Shown here: piece by piece, positions 7,258 through 15,768 of the stretch | How the letters are laid out: each line of letters opens with the position of its first letter | Position numbering within the stretch: position 1 is the stretch's first letter | Source: Chitinophagaceae bacterium | Lineage (GTDB): Bacteria; Bacteroidota; Bacteroidia; Chitinophagales; Chitinophagaceae | Assembly (NCBI GenBank): GCA_028288585.1 | Contig: JAQBNL010000051.1 | Location: 1-36,304 of the forward strand | Direction: 5' to 3' | Length of the DNA: 36,304 nucleotides | Translations under genes and position numbers: made by a program | The notes under the pieces: generated by a model | Database searches by the model: none | Seen by the model: the letters and a program-made list of their open reading frames with translations, nothing else | Told to the model about the DNA's origin: nothing

Positions 7258-7632
7258 CTATTTTTCAAATCTTAGTTCCTGTAGTAATTGTTTATCGCCT
7301 TTTTGTTTCATATAAATGGTTGTGCGATACTCACCATTTTTTGTGTTTAAAGTGCCAATAAGAAATTGGGCGTTTGGATTATCTCCCTTATGCACTAATT
7401 CAAAACCTTTGACAATATTATTATCAAAAAAATCTTTTAAAACTAATTCCGCCTGGCTTTTACTGTAGGTATTGCTTTTATCAGTGAGCGTAATTTCAAT
7501 TGTATTATCAAAAAACTTTGAAAGCTGCGAAGCGCTTCCACTCTTAATTGCACTTATCACTTCATCTACCGAAACAAACGACGACAGGCAAAACACGAAC
7601 GCAATTAAACCATATTTTAAAAACTTTTTCAT
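7258..7632 (-). CDS. DUF4783 domain secreted protein
   Basis: A 124-residue protein with an N-terminal signal peptide (MKKFLKYGLIAFVFCLSS) followed by a single small domain. The segments DEVISAIKSGSASQLSKFFDNTIEITL, SKSQAELVLKDFF and the YRTTIYMKQKG strand match DUF4783, an NTF2-like fold limited to Bacteroidetes. It should be exported to the periplasm. Its function is unknown; NTF2-like folds often bind small ligands, but no active site is evident. It often sits beside nadC in this phylum, as here, but a strong terminator separates the two. Confidence 0.85.
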   Translation of the reverse strand: MKKFLKYGLIAFVFCLSSFVSVDEVISAIKSGSASQLSKFFDNTIEITLTDKSNTYSKSQAELVLKDFFDNNIVKGFELVHKGDNPNAQFLIGTLNTKNGEYRTTIYMKQKGDKQLLQELRFEK

Positions 7633-7809
7633 GTGTATAAGTTAGCTATAGTAATTTTGCCAAAAACGTGCCAACTAGCCAGTATGGTGCATATCTTAAC
7701 ACTAATCACAGGGGTATAAAATTTTTCCCGTTTTAGTTTACCATTAGGAAAAATCCGCCTAAATTTTTTTTACTGCATTTCGTTTACAAAAAAAGTGTCA
7801 CGAATAAAT

Positions 7810-7817
7810 TAGCTTTG
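7810..7817 (+). promoter_or_regulatory. -7 promoter element of gpmI
   Basis: TAGCTTTG is an exact TAnnTTTG match that ends 4 bases before the gpmI ATG, giving a predicted near-leaderless mRNA. Confidence 0.55.
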
Positions 7818-7821
7818 AATT

Positions 7822-9339
7822 ATGGAAGAGAAAAAAGTTATACTGATAATTATGGATGGATGGGGGCTTGGAAAAATAAAATCAAGCGATGCAATTCAAA
7901 ATGCCAACGTTCCTTTTGTTAGTTCATTGTATCCAAAATTTCCAAATACTACTTTGGTTACCTGTGGTGAAGCGGTAGGATTGCCTGCAGGACAAATGGG
8001 TAATAGTGAAGTAGGTCATTTAAATTTAGGAGCGGGAAGAATTGTTTACCAGGAACTGGAAAGAATAAATGTTGCTGTAAGGAATGGAGAATTTAAAAAA
8101 AATGAAGCGTTATTAAACACAATCCGGTATGCAAAGGATAATAACAAACCCCTGCATTTAATGGGGCTGGTGAGCAATGGTGGTGTGCATTCGCACATTG
8201 AACATCTAAAGGCAATAACAAGTATTTGCAAAGAAGAAGAACTACAAAATGTTTTCATCCATGCATTTACCGATGGCAGAGACACGGACCCTAAAAGTGG
8301 CATTCATTTTTTAAAAGAATTACAGGAACACTTACAAAAAACAACCGGTGTAATTGCAATAATTGTTGGCCGTTATTATGCAATGGACAGGGATAAGCGC
8401 TGGGAAAGAGTTAAGATAGCATATGATGGTTTAGTAAACAGAATAGGAAGAATAACCAATGATGTTTTGGGTGCTGTAGAACAATCGTATGAAATGAATG
8501 TAACGGACGAATTTATAAAGCCCATTATAAATGAAAGTATAGATGCTTCGATTAAGGATGGTGATGCGGTAATATGTTTTAATTTTCGTACAGACCGCTG
8601 CAGGGAAATAACACAGGTACTTACACAAACGCCAATACCTGATTTTGGCATGAATCCATTGTCGCTTTATTTTACAACAATGAGCCGCTACGATCATACT
8701 TTTAAAAATATAAATGTAATTTTTGAAACGGATGATCTTAAAAATACGCTCGGTGATATTCTTGCGCAGCAAAATAAAAAACAAATACGGATTGCTGAAA
8801 CAGAAAAATACCCCCATGTAACTTTCTTTTTCAGTGGCGGCAGGGAGGTACCTTTTGAAGGCGAAAAAAGAATTATGATACCATCTCCAAAAGTTGCAAC
8901 GTACGATCTGCAGCCGGAAATGAGCGCCTGCGAACTTACTGATGCATTACTCCCTGAAATAAAAAATAAAACAGCTGATTTTATTTGTTTAAATTTTGCC
9001 AACACAGATATGGTAGGGCATACAGGCGTATGGGAAGCAGTTGTAAAAGCCGCTGAAACAGTGGACAAATGTGTAGAAAAAGTTGTAACCACTGCATTAG
9101 AGAATGGGTATACAATTTTCTTAACTGCAGATCATGGTAATGCAGATTATATGATTAATGAAGATGGAACTCCTAATACTGCACATACATTAAATTTGGT
9201 GCCGTTCTTTATTATTGATAAAGAATGGAAAGGAGATATTAAACCCGGTAAACTGGGTGATCTTGCTCCCACTATTTTAACCATGATGCAATTACCTATA
9301 CCAAAGGAGATGACCGGTAATATCTTAATAAACTCCTGA
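7822..9339 (+). CDS. gpmI: 2,3-bisphosphoglycerate-independent phosphoglycerate mutase
   Basis: A 505-residue Mn2+-dependent enzyme that interconverts 3- and 2-phosphoglycerate in glycolysis and gluconeogenesis. Alkaline-phosphatase superfamily motifs are complete: metal ligand D12 in LIIMDGWG; the phospho-Ser S62 in QMGNSEVGHLNLGAGR; the transferase-domain motifs HAFTDGRDTDP and GRYYAMDRDKRW; NFRTDR; LNFANTDMVGHTG; and LTADHGNAD. Length is normal (about 510). The next gene starts 8 bases after the stop, so the two probably share a transcript. The 5' spacer to the divergent DUF4783 gene is about 190 bases and holds an imperfect inverted repeat (7721-7754). Confidence 0.98.
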   Translation: MEEKKVILIIMDGWGLGKIKSSDAIQNANVPFVSSLYPKFPNTTLVTCGEAVGLPAGQMGNSEVGHLNLGAGRIVYQELERINVAVRNGEFKKNEALLNTIRYAKDNNKPLHLMGLVSNGGVHSHIEHLKAITSICKEEELQNVFIHAFTDGRDTDPKSGIHFLKELQEHLQKTTGVIAIIVGRYYAMDRDKRWERVKIAYDGLVNRIGRITNDVLGAVEQSYEMNVTDEFIKPIINESIDASIKDGDAVICFNFRTDRCREITQVLTQTPIPDFGMNPLSLYFTTMSRYDHTFKNINVIFETDDLKNTLGDILAQQNKKQIRIAETEKYPHVTFFFSGGREVPFEGEKRIMIPSPKVATYDLQPEMSACELTDALLPEIKNKTADFICLNFANTDMVGHTGVWEAVVKAAETVDKCVEKVVTTALENGYTIFLTADHGNADYMINEDGTPNTAHTLNLVPFFIIDKEWKGDIKPGKLGDLAPTILTMMQLPIPKEMTGNILINS

Positions 9340-9347
9340 ATAATTTT

Positions 9348-9839
9348 ATGAAAAAGATTTTTAAAAGAATTTTAATTGTATTGCTGATCGTGTTTATTGC
9401 CATTCAATTCATACGTCCACAGAAAAACATATCAGCAGGCATAAGCGCTAATGACATATCTACCAAATATCCTGTTCCGGATAGCGTTCAGGCAATTTTA
9501 AAAGTTGCCTGTAATGATTGTCACAGTAACAATACAAGATATCCGTGGTATGCAGAAATTCAACCGGTAACCTGGTGGCTTAACAATCATATTATAGATG
9601 GAAAAAGAGGGTTGAACTTTTCTGATTTTACATCTTACCGGGTTAAAAAACAACTTCACAGGTTAGATGATATAAACGATTTGGTTAAGAAAAATGAAAT
9701 GCCCCTTGCATCTTATACATGGATACATAGAGATGCCATTTTAACCAACCGGCAAAAGCTTGCCATTGCTACATGGACTGAGGCTTTAAAAGATTCTATT
9801 AAGGCCCGTTATCCGGCGGATAGCCTTCTTGGCAAGTAA
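9348..9839 (+). CDS. Haem-binding domain (Haem_bd) membrane-anchored protein
   Basis: A 163-residue protein with one N-terminal transmembrane/signal segment (about 6-22, FKRILIVLLIVFIAIQF) and a periplasmic domain with a c-type haem motif CNDCH (C55, C58, H59). The following NNTRYPWYAEIQPVTWWLNNHI segment is typical of the Haem_bd family. The pattern suggests a small c-type cytochrome anchored to the inner membrane; the electron partners are unknown. It lies 8 bases after gpmI in the same direction, though there is no known biochemical link. Confidence 0.88.
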   Translation: MKKIFKRILIVLLIVFIAIQFIRPQKNISAGISANDISTKYPVPDSVQAILKVACNDCHSNNTRYPWYAEIQPVTWWLNNHIIDGKRGLNFSDFTSYRVKKQLHRLDDINDLVKKNEMPLASYTWIHRDAILTNRQKLAIATWTEALKDSIKARYPADSLLGK

Positions 9840-9953
9840 AATACGTGATTTATAAACTGTAACCACCTTAAATAATACCTCATATTTTATTTGGTAAGCA
9901 GCAATTTTTTATAATTTTTTGTCCTAACTTGAGGGTTAAATCAAGCAAAATAT

Positions 9954-10520
9954 ATGACAGAAGAGCTTATGCTTCATGGCTGTCTTAATAATACTGCATC
10001 CGCACAGGAAGCATTATACACTCGTTTTAGCCCCCGTATGTTAGGTGTTTGTTACAGGTTTGCCCGTAACCGCGAAGATGCCGAAGATATGTTGCAGGAG
10101 GGATTTATAAAGGTATTTACCCAAATACAACAATTTCGCGGACAAGGCGCATTAGAAGGTTGGATAAGGCGGATTATCGTGCACACCTGTATTAATATTT
10201 TGAAGAAGAATAAAAAATTTACAGATAGTGTAGACCTGATTCATGCCGGAAGTTTGTATTTGAACGAAAATAATATTCCTTCAATACTGGAAACTAAGGA
10301 AGTGGTAGAATCTGTAAGACAATTGCCAATGGGTTACAGAACGGTTTTAAACCTTTATGCAATTGAGGGTTTTACTCATAAAGAAATTTCGAAAATGCTG
10401 GATATAGAAGAAAGCACCAGCAGATCGCAATATACAAGGGCAAAAGCAATGTTAGAAGATATATTGATACAAAAGAAAATTTTACAAAAGCCAAAAGAAA
10501 GGATAAGAATGTTGATGTAA
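9954..10520 (+). CDS. RNA polymerase ECF-type sigma factor
   Basis: A 188-residue sigma-70 family factor of the extracytoplasmic function type. Region 2 lies at about 20-90 (YTRFSPRMLGVCYRFARNREDAEDMLQEGFIKVFTQI). Region 4 lies at about 120-170 and has the helix-turn-helix LPMGYRTVLNLYAIEGFTHKEISKMLDIEESTSRSQYTRAK. It should direct RNA polymerase to a small set of promoters, often in response to envelope signals. The next gene, 68 bases downstream, encodes a membrane protein and is the natural candidate for its regulator or target. No FecR-type anti-sigma gene is adjacent. Confidence 0.95.
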   Translation: MTEELMLHGCLNNTASAQEALYTRFSPRMLGVCYRFARNREDAEDMLQEGFIKVFTQIQQFRGQGALEGWIRRIIVHTCINILKKNKKFTDSVDLIHAGSLYLNENNIPSILETKEVVESVRQLPMGYRTVLNLYAIEGFTHKEISKMLDIEESTSRSQYTRAKAMLEDILIQKKILQKPKERIRMLM

Positions 10521-10588
10521 AACCAATATACAATACCGAAAAACCAATAAGAAACGACTGGAGATTACCGCACTGAAATTTATATGAA

Positions 10589-11938
10589 ATGGAAAGAAAA
10601 TTTTACTCTGAAAATTTTGAAAAGTTCCTGAAAGGGCATGCAGACCAATTTAAAATGACCCCTTCAAAAAAAGTGTGGCATGGAATATATAATGATCTTC
10701 ATCCTGGCAGAAGATGGCCCTCTGTGGCAATGAGCATGGTCTTTATTTTTACGCTGGTTATAATAGGTCACTTAAATACTAATAATGGGCATATCCCGCC
10801 ATTGTATAGCTTGGCTTCTTTACAGGGTTCTATCAGTAAGCCCGTAACAACTTCAGAGGCAGTAAAACAGGCAGGACAATCTATACCTAAGCATATAGCA
10901 CCCGGAAATAATTCCACCGAAAATATCAGCGTTGATAATCCTGCTAACACTACGCAGTCATTAGCAGTTGTAAAAAATATTCAGCCTTTTTCAAATACAA
11001 CAACTGATTTACCGAATAGCAATGAAAGTAATTTGAATAATGCTGCTTTAAAAAATGAAAATTCTTCTTCGGGCAAAATTGAAAATACTATAACTAAAAT
11101 TTCTTACACAACCGATCAGGCTACAGGATCTTCACAGGATTTAAACAATGTAAAGAGTGAAGAGCCTGTAAATATCAATAATGAAATAAGTTCCGCTGTT
11201 AAAGAGGCTTCAAATACATCTGCACAGGCCACTACAGCAAGCATTAATAAACCAAGAAAAAATAATAATATTAGCTGGACATATTATGTATCTCCTTCCA
11301 TCAGTTACAGACATTTGGCTGATGATAAAATAAATAATTCTGTTACGCATACACCTATGATTGGATACGAGGCAGGAACTGCAATGAACTTTAATATTTT
11401 TAAAAAATTACAATTTACCTCAGGATTACAACTAAATTTTTCAGGGTATAACATTAAGGCTAATAATACGCATCCCACTATTGCCACCTTATTTTTAGGC
11501 ACTGAAACGCCGGGGCAATACAGTGTGTATTCCTCAATGTCTTATTTTGGTAATAATACCGGCAGCGAAATTACACGATTGAAGAATTATAGTTTACAGG
11601 CCTCTCTCCCCATCGGATTACAATATATTTTTGCAGGGAATGAGAATATTAAATTTAGCGCTGCGGCGTCTTTTCAGCCTTCGTTTATTATCGCCAGCCA
11701 GGCTTACTTACTTTCCTCTGATAAAAGAAATTACATTACAAACCCTGATTTAGTTCGCAACTGGAACATGAATACCAGTTTTGCTACATACGTTTTATTT
11801 ACATCAAACAAATTTAACTGGCAAATCGGGCCACAGGTACGTTACCAACTCTTATCTACTTATTTTAAACCCTACCAGGATAAGGAGCATCTTATCAATT
11901 ATGGTATTCGTGTAGGCATCAGCAAAATCTCAAAATAA
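10589..11938 (+). CDS. Membrane protein with C-terminal beta-barrel-like domain, ECF sigma partner
   Basis: A 449-residue protein whose function I do not recognise, though its layout is common next to ECF sigma genes in Chitinophagaceae. Residues 1-45 form a charged N-terminus (FEKFLKGHADQFKMTPSKKVWHGIYNDLHPGRRWPS). A single hydrophobic segment follows at about 46-62 (VAMSMVFIFTLVIIGHL), then a long Asn/Ser/Thr-rich low-complexity linker (about 65-225). The C-terminus (about 228-449) is rich in alternating aromatic residues, like an outer-membrane porin-type barrel (SWTYYVSPSISYRHLAD; MIGYEAGTAMNFNIF). The N-terminus could act as an anti-sigma segment; this is inference from position. A terminator follows at 11994. 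Confidence 0.68.
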   Translation: MERKFYSENFEKFLKGHADQFKMTPSKKVWHGIYNDLHPGRRWPSVAMSMVFIFTLVIIGHLNTNNGHIPPLYSLASLQGSISKPVTTSEAVKQAGQSIPKHIAPGNNSTENISVDNPANTTQSLAVVKNIQPFSNTTTDLPNSNESNLNNAALKNENSSSGKIENTITKISYTTDQATGSSQDLNNVKSEEPVNINNEISSAVKEASNTSAQATTASINKPRKNNNISWTYYVSPSISYRHLADDKINNSVTHTPMIGYEAGTAMNFNIFKKLQFTSGLQLNFSGYNIKANNTHPTIATLFLGTETPGQYSVYSSMSYFGNNTGSEITRLKNYSLQASLPIGLQYIFAGNENIKFSAAASFQPSFIIASQAYLLSSDKRNYITNPDLVRNWNMNTSFATYVLFTSNKFNWQIGPQVRYQLLSTYFKPYQDKEHLINYGIRVGISKISK

Positions 11939-11993
11939 TTGCAATAAAACCGTATTCCAGGCCGTTATATATAAACTATAACTTTCTGTCACT

Positions 11994-12030
11994 AAACCGT
12001 TGCTTCGTACCCTGCAGCGGTTTTTTATTT
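11994..12030 (+). terminator. Intrinsic terminator after ECF sigma operon
   Basis: The stem AAACCGTTGC / GCAGCGGTTT (one G-U pair) with a 10-base loop is followed by a T-run (TTTTTTATTT). It lies 56 bases after the stop of the beta-barrel gene. A frame opening at TTG 12000 would run through this hairpin, which argues against that start for the next gene. Confidence 0.8.
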
Positions 12031-12065
12031 GTATGCAAGAGCTTGTTTTTAAAGTATTTTTACAG

Positions 12066-12665
12066 ATGCAAATAAGGTGCTTTCCAGCTGTATTCTTTCT
12101 GATGATTTTATTCTGCAGTTGCTCAGAACAAAAATCACCTATTCTTCAGCCAGCAATAAAAGATTCTACAGAAGACCATACCTTTTTTCCTGTGACAGAA
12201 TATATCCGCGGCCAGCTGAATGAAATTGACAGTCTGCCTATTACCCCTTTAAAAATTATTATTGATAATGGTAAACAGGATTCAATATGGATGAAAAAAG
12301 AAGATATCCGTTCTTTTGCTCAACCTTTTTTACATCCTGAAATTGATACGGTTAATTTTAAGAGCTTATTTACAGAAAAATCTTTTTTAGACCAAACTAT
12401 TAATGCTTTTACTTTTTCTTACGACCCTATTGGCAAGCTGCCTGATACCTTAGAACTGAGAAGATGGGATGTTTATATCGATCCTAAAAAAAATACAATC
12501 AGTAGAATTTATATTGTAAAAGAAGTGAAGAACAACGGCACTTACCAAACCCTGCAACTTATATGGAAATCGGGCCAATGGTGTAAAATAACAACTATAA
12601 CAGAGCAGCCTGGCAAAAAACCCGATATTAAAGAAGAATTAATGAAATGGGATTTTAATGAATAA
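12066..12665 (+). CDS. Predicted lipoprotein of unknown function
   Basis: A 199-residue protein that I do not recognise. From the ATG at 12066 it starts MQIRCFPAVFFLMILFCSC, a good lipoprotein signal peptide, with Cys19 as the probable lipidated residue and C17 as an alternative. The mature part is soluble and acidic: FPVTEYIRGQLNEIDSLPITPLKIIIDNG, then SIWMKKEDIRSFAQPFL, then LELRRWDVYIDPKKNTISRIYIVKE. The mixed pattern suggests a beta-rich fold. In-frame upstream starts at 12033 (ATG) and 12000 (TTG) exist but would extend into the signal or the terminator. uvrC starts 47 bases downstream with its own promoter-like element. Confidence 0.68.
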   Translation: MQIRCFPAVFFLMILFCSCSEQKSPILQPAIKDSTEDHTFFPVTEYIRGQLNEIDSLPITPLKIIIDNGKQDSIWMKKEDIRSFAQPFLHPEIDTVNFKSLFTEKSFLDQTINAFTFSYDPIGKLPDTLELRRWDVYIDPKKNTISRIYIVKEVKNNGTYQTLQLIWKSGQWCKITTITEQPGKKPDIKEELMKWDFNE

Positions 12666-12697
12666 TCCTGTTGCCCAAAAAAGTATTTTGAAAGAGG

Positions 12698-12705
12698 TAA
12701 ATTTG
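12698..12705 (+). promoter_or_regulatory. -7 promoter element of uvrC
   Basis: TAAATTTG is an exact TAnnTTTG match that ends 7 bases before the uvrC ATG. Confidence 0.5.
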
Positions 12706-12712
12706 CAGGTCT

Positions 12713-14560
12713 ATGACTCCGGAGTCCTTTCAAAATATAATAAAAACACTTCCCACCCAGCCCGGCATTTATAAATATTTTGACGAAAAAAGTGATTTGC
12801 TGTATGTGGGAAAAGCAAAACACCTGCGTAAAAGAATAGCCTCTTATTTTACAAAAACTTTTACCGGCTATAAAACGTACGAACTTGTCCGCCGCATACA
12901 CCGCATTGAATTCACCATCGTTGATTCGGAACAGGACGCATTTTTACTGGAGAATGCACTCATAAAACAATTTCAGCCAAAATTTAATATCAATCTTAAA
13001 GATGATAAATCATATCCTTACATAGTTATTAAAAATGAGCCTTTTCCACGTGTATTTTTAACCCGTACAAAAATTAATGACGGCTCACAATATTTGGGGC
13101 CCTTTACTTCGGTAGCAAGGGTGAGAGAATTACTCGATTTTATTAAACAAAATATCCAGCTACGAACCTGTAAACTCAATCTTACAGAATCAAATATTCA
13201 GAAGGATAAATTTAAAGTGTGTCTTGAATATCATCTCGGTAACTGCAAAGGTCCCTGCGAAGGATTTCAAACTGCAGAAGATTATAGCCAGGGATTATCA
13301 CAGCTAAAAAATTTAATGAAAGGAAATCTTTATCCCGTTATCCAGCATTTTAAACAGGAGATGCAGCAACACGCTGAAAAAATGGAGTTTGAAAAGGCCG
13401 GGTTCATTCAAAAAAAAATTGAGCACCTGCAAAACTATCAATCAAGGTCTAGAGTAGTAAATGAGCATTTGGGCAATGTTGATGTTTTCTCTATTTTAAA
13501 AGATGGGGACAGTGCTTATGTAAATTATTTAATGGTAAGTAACGGAACTATTGTTCTTACTAAAACAATAACGCTTGAACAAAAACTTGATGAAACACCG
13601 GAAGAAGTTTTATTATTTTCTATTGCCCAATTGAGAAGCACTTTTAATACTGATGCAAAAGAAATAATTGTTCCTTTTGAAATTATTTACCCTGAGCAGG
13701 ATATAACTGTAACTGTACCCAGGGCCGGTGATAAAAAGAAATTGTTGGATCTCTCCGAAAAAAATGTGAATTACTTTAAAGAAGAATTGAAAAGAAAAAA
13801 AATGCTGCAGCTGGAAGGCAAAAGCGATAGCGAAAAAAGAAAAGCGCTGGAACAGTTACAGAAAGATCTTCATTTACCTGCTATCCCTGTTCACATAGAA
13901 TGCTTTGATAATTCAAACTTCCAGGGAAGCTACCCGGTTTCCGCAATGGTATGTTTTAAAAATGGCCTGCCCGATAAAAATAACTACAGGCGTTTTAATG
14001 TAAAAACAGTGCAGGGCATTAATGACTTTGCCACTATGAAAGAAGTTGTTTTAAGAAGATATAAAAGAGTGGTTTTAGAAAACCAACCATTACCCCAACT
14101 AATAATAATTGATGGCGGTAAAGGGCAATTAAATGCTGCTGTTGAAAGTATAAATGAGTTAGGGCAACAAGGCAAAACATCTTTGATCGGCCTTGCTAAA
14201 AATGAGGAAGAGATATTTTTTCCCGGAGACCAGCAATCAATAAAATTACCATGGAACAGCGAAAGCCTTAAACTAATAAGACGCATAAGGGATGAAGTAC
14301 ACCGCTTTGGAATAAACTTTCACCGTAACCAGCGAAGCCGCGGGACTTTTGTAAATGAGCTGGAACAAATAAAAGGCATTGGCAAAGCAACTGCGGATGC
14401 TTTATTAAAGCAATTTAAATCTGTAAAAAAAATAAAGGAATTACCAGAGGAAGAATTGATCATAGCTGTGGGTACTTCGAAGGCAAAGATCATCTTAAAT
14501 TATTTTTCTCCCCCATCCCCTGAAGGGGAGCAAACACCCCTCCAGGGACTGGGGGAATAA
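12713..14560 (+). CDS. uvrC: Excinuclease ABC subunit C
   Basis: A 615-residue UvrC, the nuclease subunit that cuts both sides of a DNA lesion in nucleotide excision repair with UvrB. Domains in order: an N-terminal GIY-YIG nuclease (GIY at 18-20, YVGKAKHLRKR at 31-41, glutamate in LLENALIKQ); a Cys-rich segment (CLEYHLGNCKGPCEGF); a UVR domain that binds UvrB (MEFEKAGFIQKKIEHLQNY); the RNase H-like second nuclease (ECFDNSNFQGSYPVSAMV, IIIDGGKGQLNAA); and helix-hairpin-helix repeats (LEQIKGIGKATADALLKQF). The last 17 or so residues (SPPSPEGEQTPLQGLGE) are not domain sequence: they are encoded by a GC-rich inverted repeat at 14509-14556. Confidence 0.97.
   Translation: MTPESFQNIIKTLPTQPGIYKYFDEKSDLLYVGKAKHLRKRIASYFTKTFTGYKTYELVRRIHRIEFTIVDSEQDAFLLENALIKQFQPKFNINLKDDKSYPYIVIKNEPFPRVFLTRTKINDGSQYLGPFTSVARVRELLDFIKQNIQLRTCKLNLTESNIQKDKFKVCLEYHLGNCKGPCEGFQTAEDYSQGLSQLKNLMKGNLYPVIQHFKQEMQQHAEKMEFEKAGFIQKKIEHLQNYQSRSRVVNEHLGNVDVFSILKDGDSAYVNYLMVSNGTIVLTKTITLEQKLDETPEEVLLFSIAQLRSTFNTDAKEIIVPFEIIYPEQDITVTVPRAGDKKKLLDLSEKNVNYFKEELKRKKMLQLEGKSDSEKRKALEQLQKDLHLPAIPVHIECFDNSNFQGSYPVSAMVCFKNGLPDKNNYRRFNVKTVQGINDFATMKEVVLRRYKRVVLENQPLPQLIIIDGGKGQLNAAVESINELGQQGKTSLIGLAKNEEEIFFPGDQQSIKLPWNSESLKLIRRIRDEVHRFGINFHRNQRSRGTFVNELEQIKGIGKATADALLKQFKSVKKIKELPEEELIIAVGTSKAKIILNYFSPPSPEGEQTPLQGLGE
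14509..14556. repeat. GC-rich inverted repeat forming the uvrC 3' end
   Basis: The arms TCCCCCATCCCCTGAAGGGG (14509-14528) and CCCCTCCAGGGACTGGGGGA (14537-14556) can pair at 17 of 20 positions around an 8-base loop. Both arms are inside uvrC and the stop codon follows two bases later. The C- and G-run composition is unlike the A+T-rich surroundings and resembles the CCCCTGAAGGGG-type repeats scattered in Bacteroidetes genomes (recollection, not searched). Confidence 0.75.
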
Positions 14561-14590
14561 AAAAAGGGGCCCGGATAAAAATCCAGCCCC
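14559..14590 (-). terminator. Second hairpin between uvrC and gldN, minus-strand terminator
   Basis: The stem GGGGC..GGAT / ATCC.GCCCC (14566-14590) has a short A-rich loop. On the minus strand seven T follow it directly, so it could back up the first terminator of the gldKLMN operon. On the plus strand only a weak T stretch follows. It lies immediately after the uvrC stop. Confidence 0.5.
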
Positions 14591-14695
14591 ATTTAAAATC
14601 CAATATCCTATGAAAAACCAGTACAAAGGTAAGCCTTCCAAAGGTGACAGACATGATTACAATAGTTTAATAAAAAGTTAAGGTGTAATAAATAA

Positions 14696-14721
14696 AAAAG
14701 GGAAGCACTTGCTTCCCTTTT
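14696..14721. terminator. Bidirectional terminator between uvrC and gldN
   Basis: A perfect 12-bp inverted repeat AAAAGGGAAGCA / TGCTTCCCTTTT is flanked by an A-run on the left and T on the right, so it works as a terminator for both convergent genes. It lies 18 bases past the gldN stop. The drawn loop is only 2 bases, so the top pair must open. Confidence 0.85.
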
Positions 14722-14739
14722 ACAATTAGATATGATTGA

Positions 14740-15768
14740 TTAATAACTCCACAAATTTTGCTCGTAATTAAATATCCTGTCTTTAATAGTTTCGCCTTCC
14801 AGCAATTGTAATATTTTATTATCTTTTAAGCCGCCATATTCTGATAATAACCGGTCGTATGGATTATCCAAAGTGCTTTTTATAATTCTTCCATAAAAGA
14901 ACCTGCTTTCAAACAATTCTTCCCAGCTCATTCTTGCGCCAAAGTTCTTTCCATTGTATACTTCGAATTTAGAAAATATAGGTCTCATATCAGGATAATA
15001 CACCCAGAAAAGTTCCGCTGGACCAAGGTCTACACCCTGAGAAGTAATTACATTTTTTACAGGAGCGATTCCTAAAATTCTCCAGAATAAACGTGAGCTT
15101 TCCTTATCAAAGATTACCTCTTCTTTAATATGAAATTTATAAAAAGAATCAAGGTTAACTTCTGCAGTAACCGTTTTATATCCTGTAATATTTGCCAATG
15201 AATCATAAATAGGAACCTGTACTGCACCGCCGGAAATTTTTTCAGCAACCTGGGCTACTGTCATTGGGGTAGTGAACCTGTCATCAACAGCATCAAATAC
15301 AGTTACGCCCCCGTTATCCGGCCCATCCTGGATAGCTTTCATTAAAATGGATATGAAGCGCTGATTACCATTATCTTCATTAGCAGAATACCGGAAGGGC
15401 AAATTCATTTTCTCCCTGATATCAATTTCTCTCCAAACTTTTTCGCGGTACACGGCATCATCTTCACGTAAATGTTCATATGGTAAAGGAATTCTATCTT
15501 TTACAAGGTTTCTTTCTATTGCATCGTTTGAGCGTAATGATTTTTTCACCACCGGTATCGGTAAACTATCTATTTTTGGAGGAGCTACCACAACTGCTGT
15601 ATCCTTGCTTGGATTGATACTCACCTTTGTTTTAGTGTTGGTAGTGCGTTTTGCAGTAGTGCGTTTTTTTACTGTACGCTTCTTTGCCTGTGCATCACAA
15701 ATATTTGTGCCCATTGCAAAACAACCAGCCAATAAAAAATATAAAAAAAACTTTTTCATTGTAATCAT
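14740..15768 (-). CDS. gldN: T9SS / gliding motility protein GldN (PorN)
   Basis: A 342-residue periplasmic T9SS component that binds the GldK/PorK lipoprotein to form a large ring under the outer membrane. A signal peptide follows the start (MKKFFLYFLLAGCFAMGTNICDAQ), then a Lys/Thr-rich stretch (about 29-50) and a conserved domain: IERNLVKDRIPLPYEHLREDDAVYREKVWREIDIREKMNLPF, NGNQRFISILM, SRLFWRILGIAPVKN, and FWVYYPDMRPIFSKFEVYN. Those match GldN. ATG 15768 and ATG 15759 are both possible starts; the second begins right at the signal peptide. It is the last gene of gldKLMN. A 17-bp tandem duplication covers the junction with gldM. Confidence 0.95.
   Translation of the reverse strand: MITMKKFFLYFLLAGCFAMGTNICDAQAKKRTVKKRTTAKRTTNTKTKVSINPSKDTAVVVAPPKIDSLPIPVVKKSLRSNDAIERNLVKDRIPLPYEHLREDDAVYREKVWREIDIREKMNLPFRYSANEDNGNQRFISILMKAIQDGPDNGGVTVFDAVDDRFTTPMTVAQVAEKISGGAVQVPIYDSLANITGYKTVTAEVNLDSFYKFHIKEEVIFDKESSRLFWRILGIAPVKNVITSQGVDLGPAELFWVYYPDMRPIFSKFEVYNGKNFGARMSWEELFESRFFYGRIIKSTLDNPYDRLLSEYGGLKDNKILQLLEGETIKDRIFNYEQNLWSY

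Noticed and set aside
7721-7754. Inverted repeat ATTTTTCC / GGAAAAAT upstream of gpmI
   Set aside because: It is 8 bp, A+T-rich, has an 18-base loop and no T-run; too weak to call a regulatory site.
8376-9092. Overlapping minus-strand frames of 91-132 codons opposite gpmI
   Set aside because: gpmI is complete with all catalytic motifs; the antisense frames are shadows rich in Ser/Thr/Cys.
14610-14681. A 23-codon frame (MKNQYKGKPSKGDRHDYNSL...) between uvrC and gldN
   Set aside because: It lies between two hairpins that end the flanking operons, has no promoter-like element or hydrophobic segment, and no recognisable relatives. It is most likely chance.
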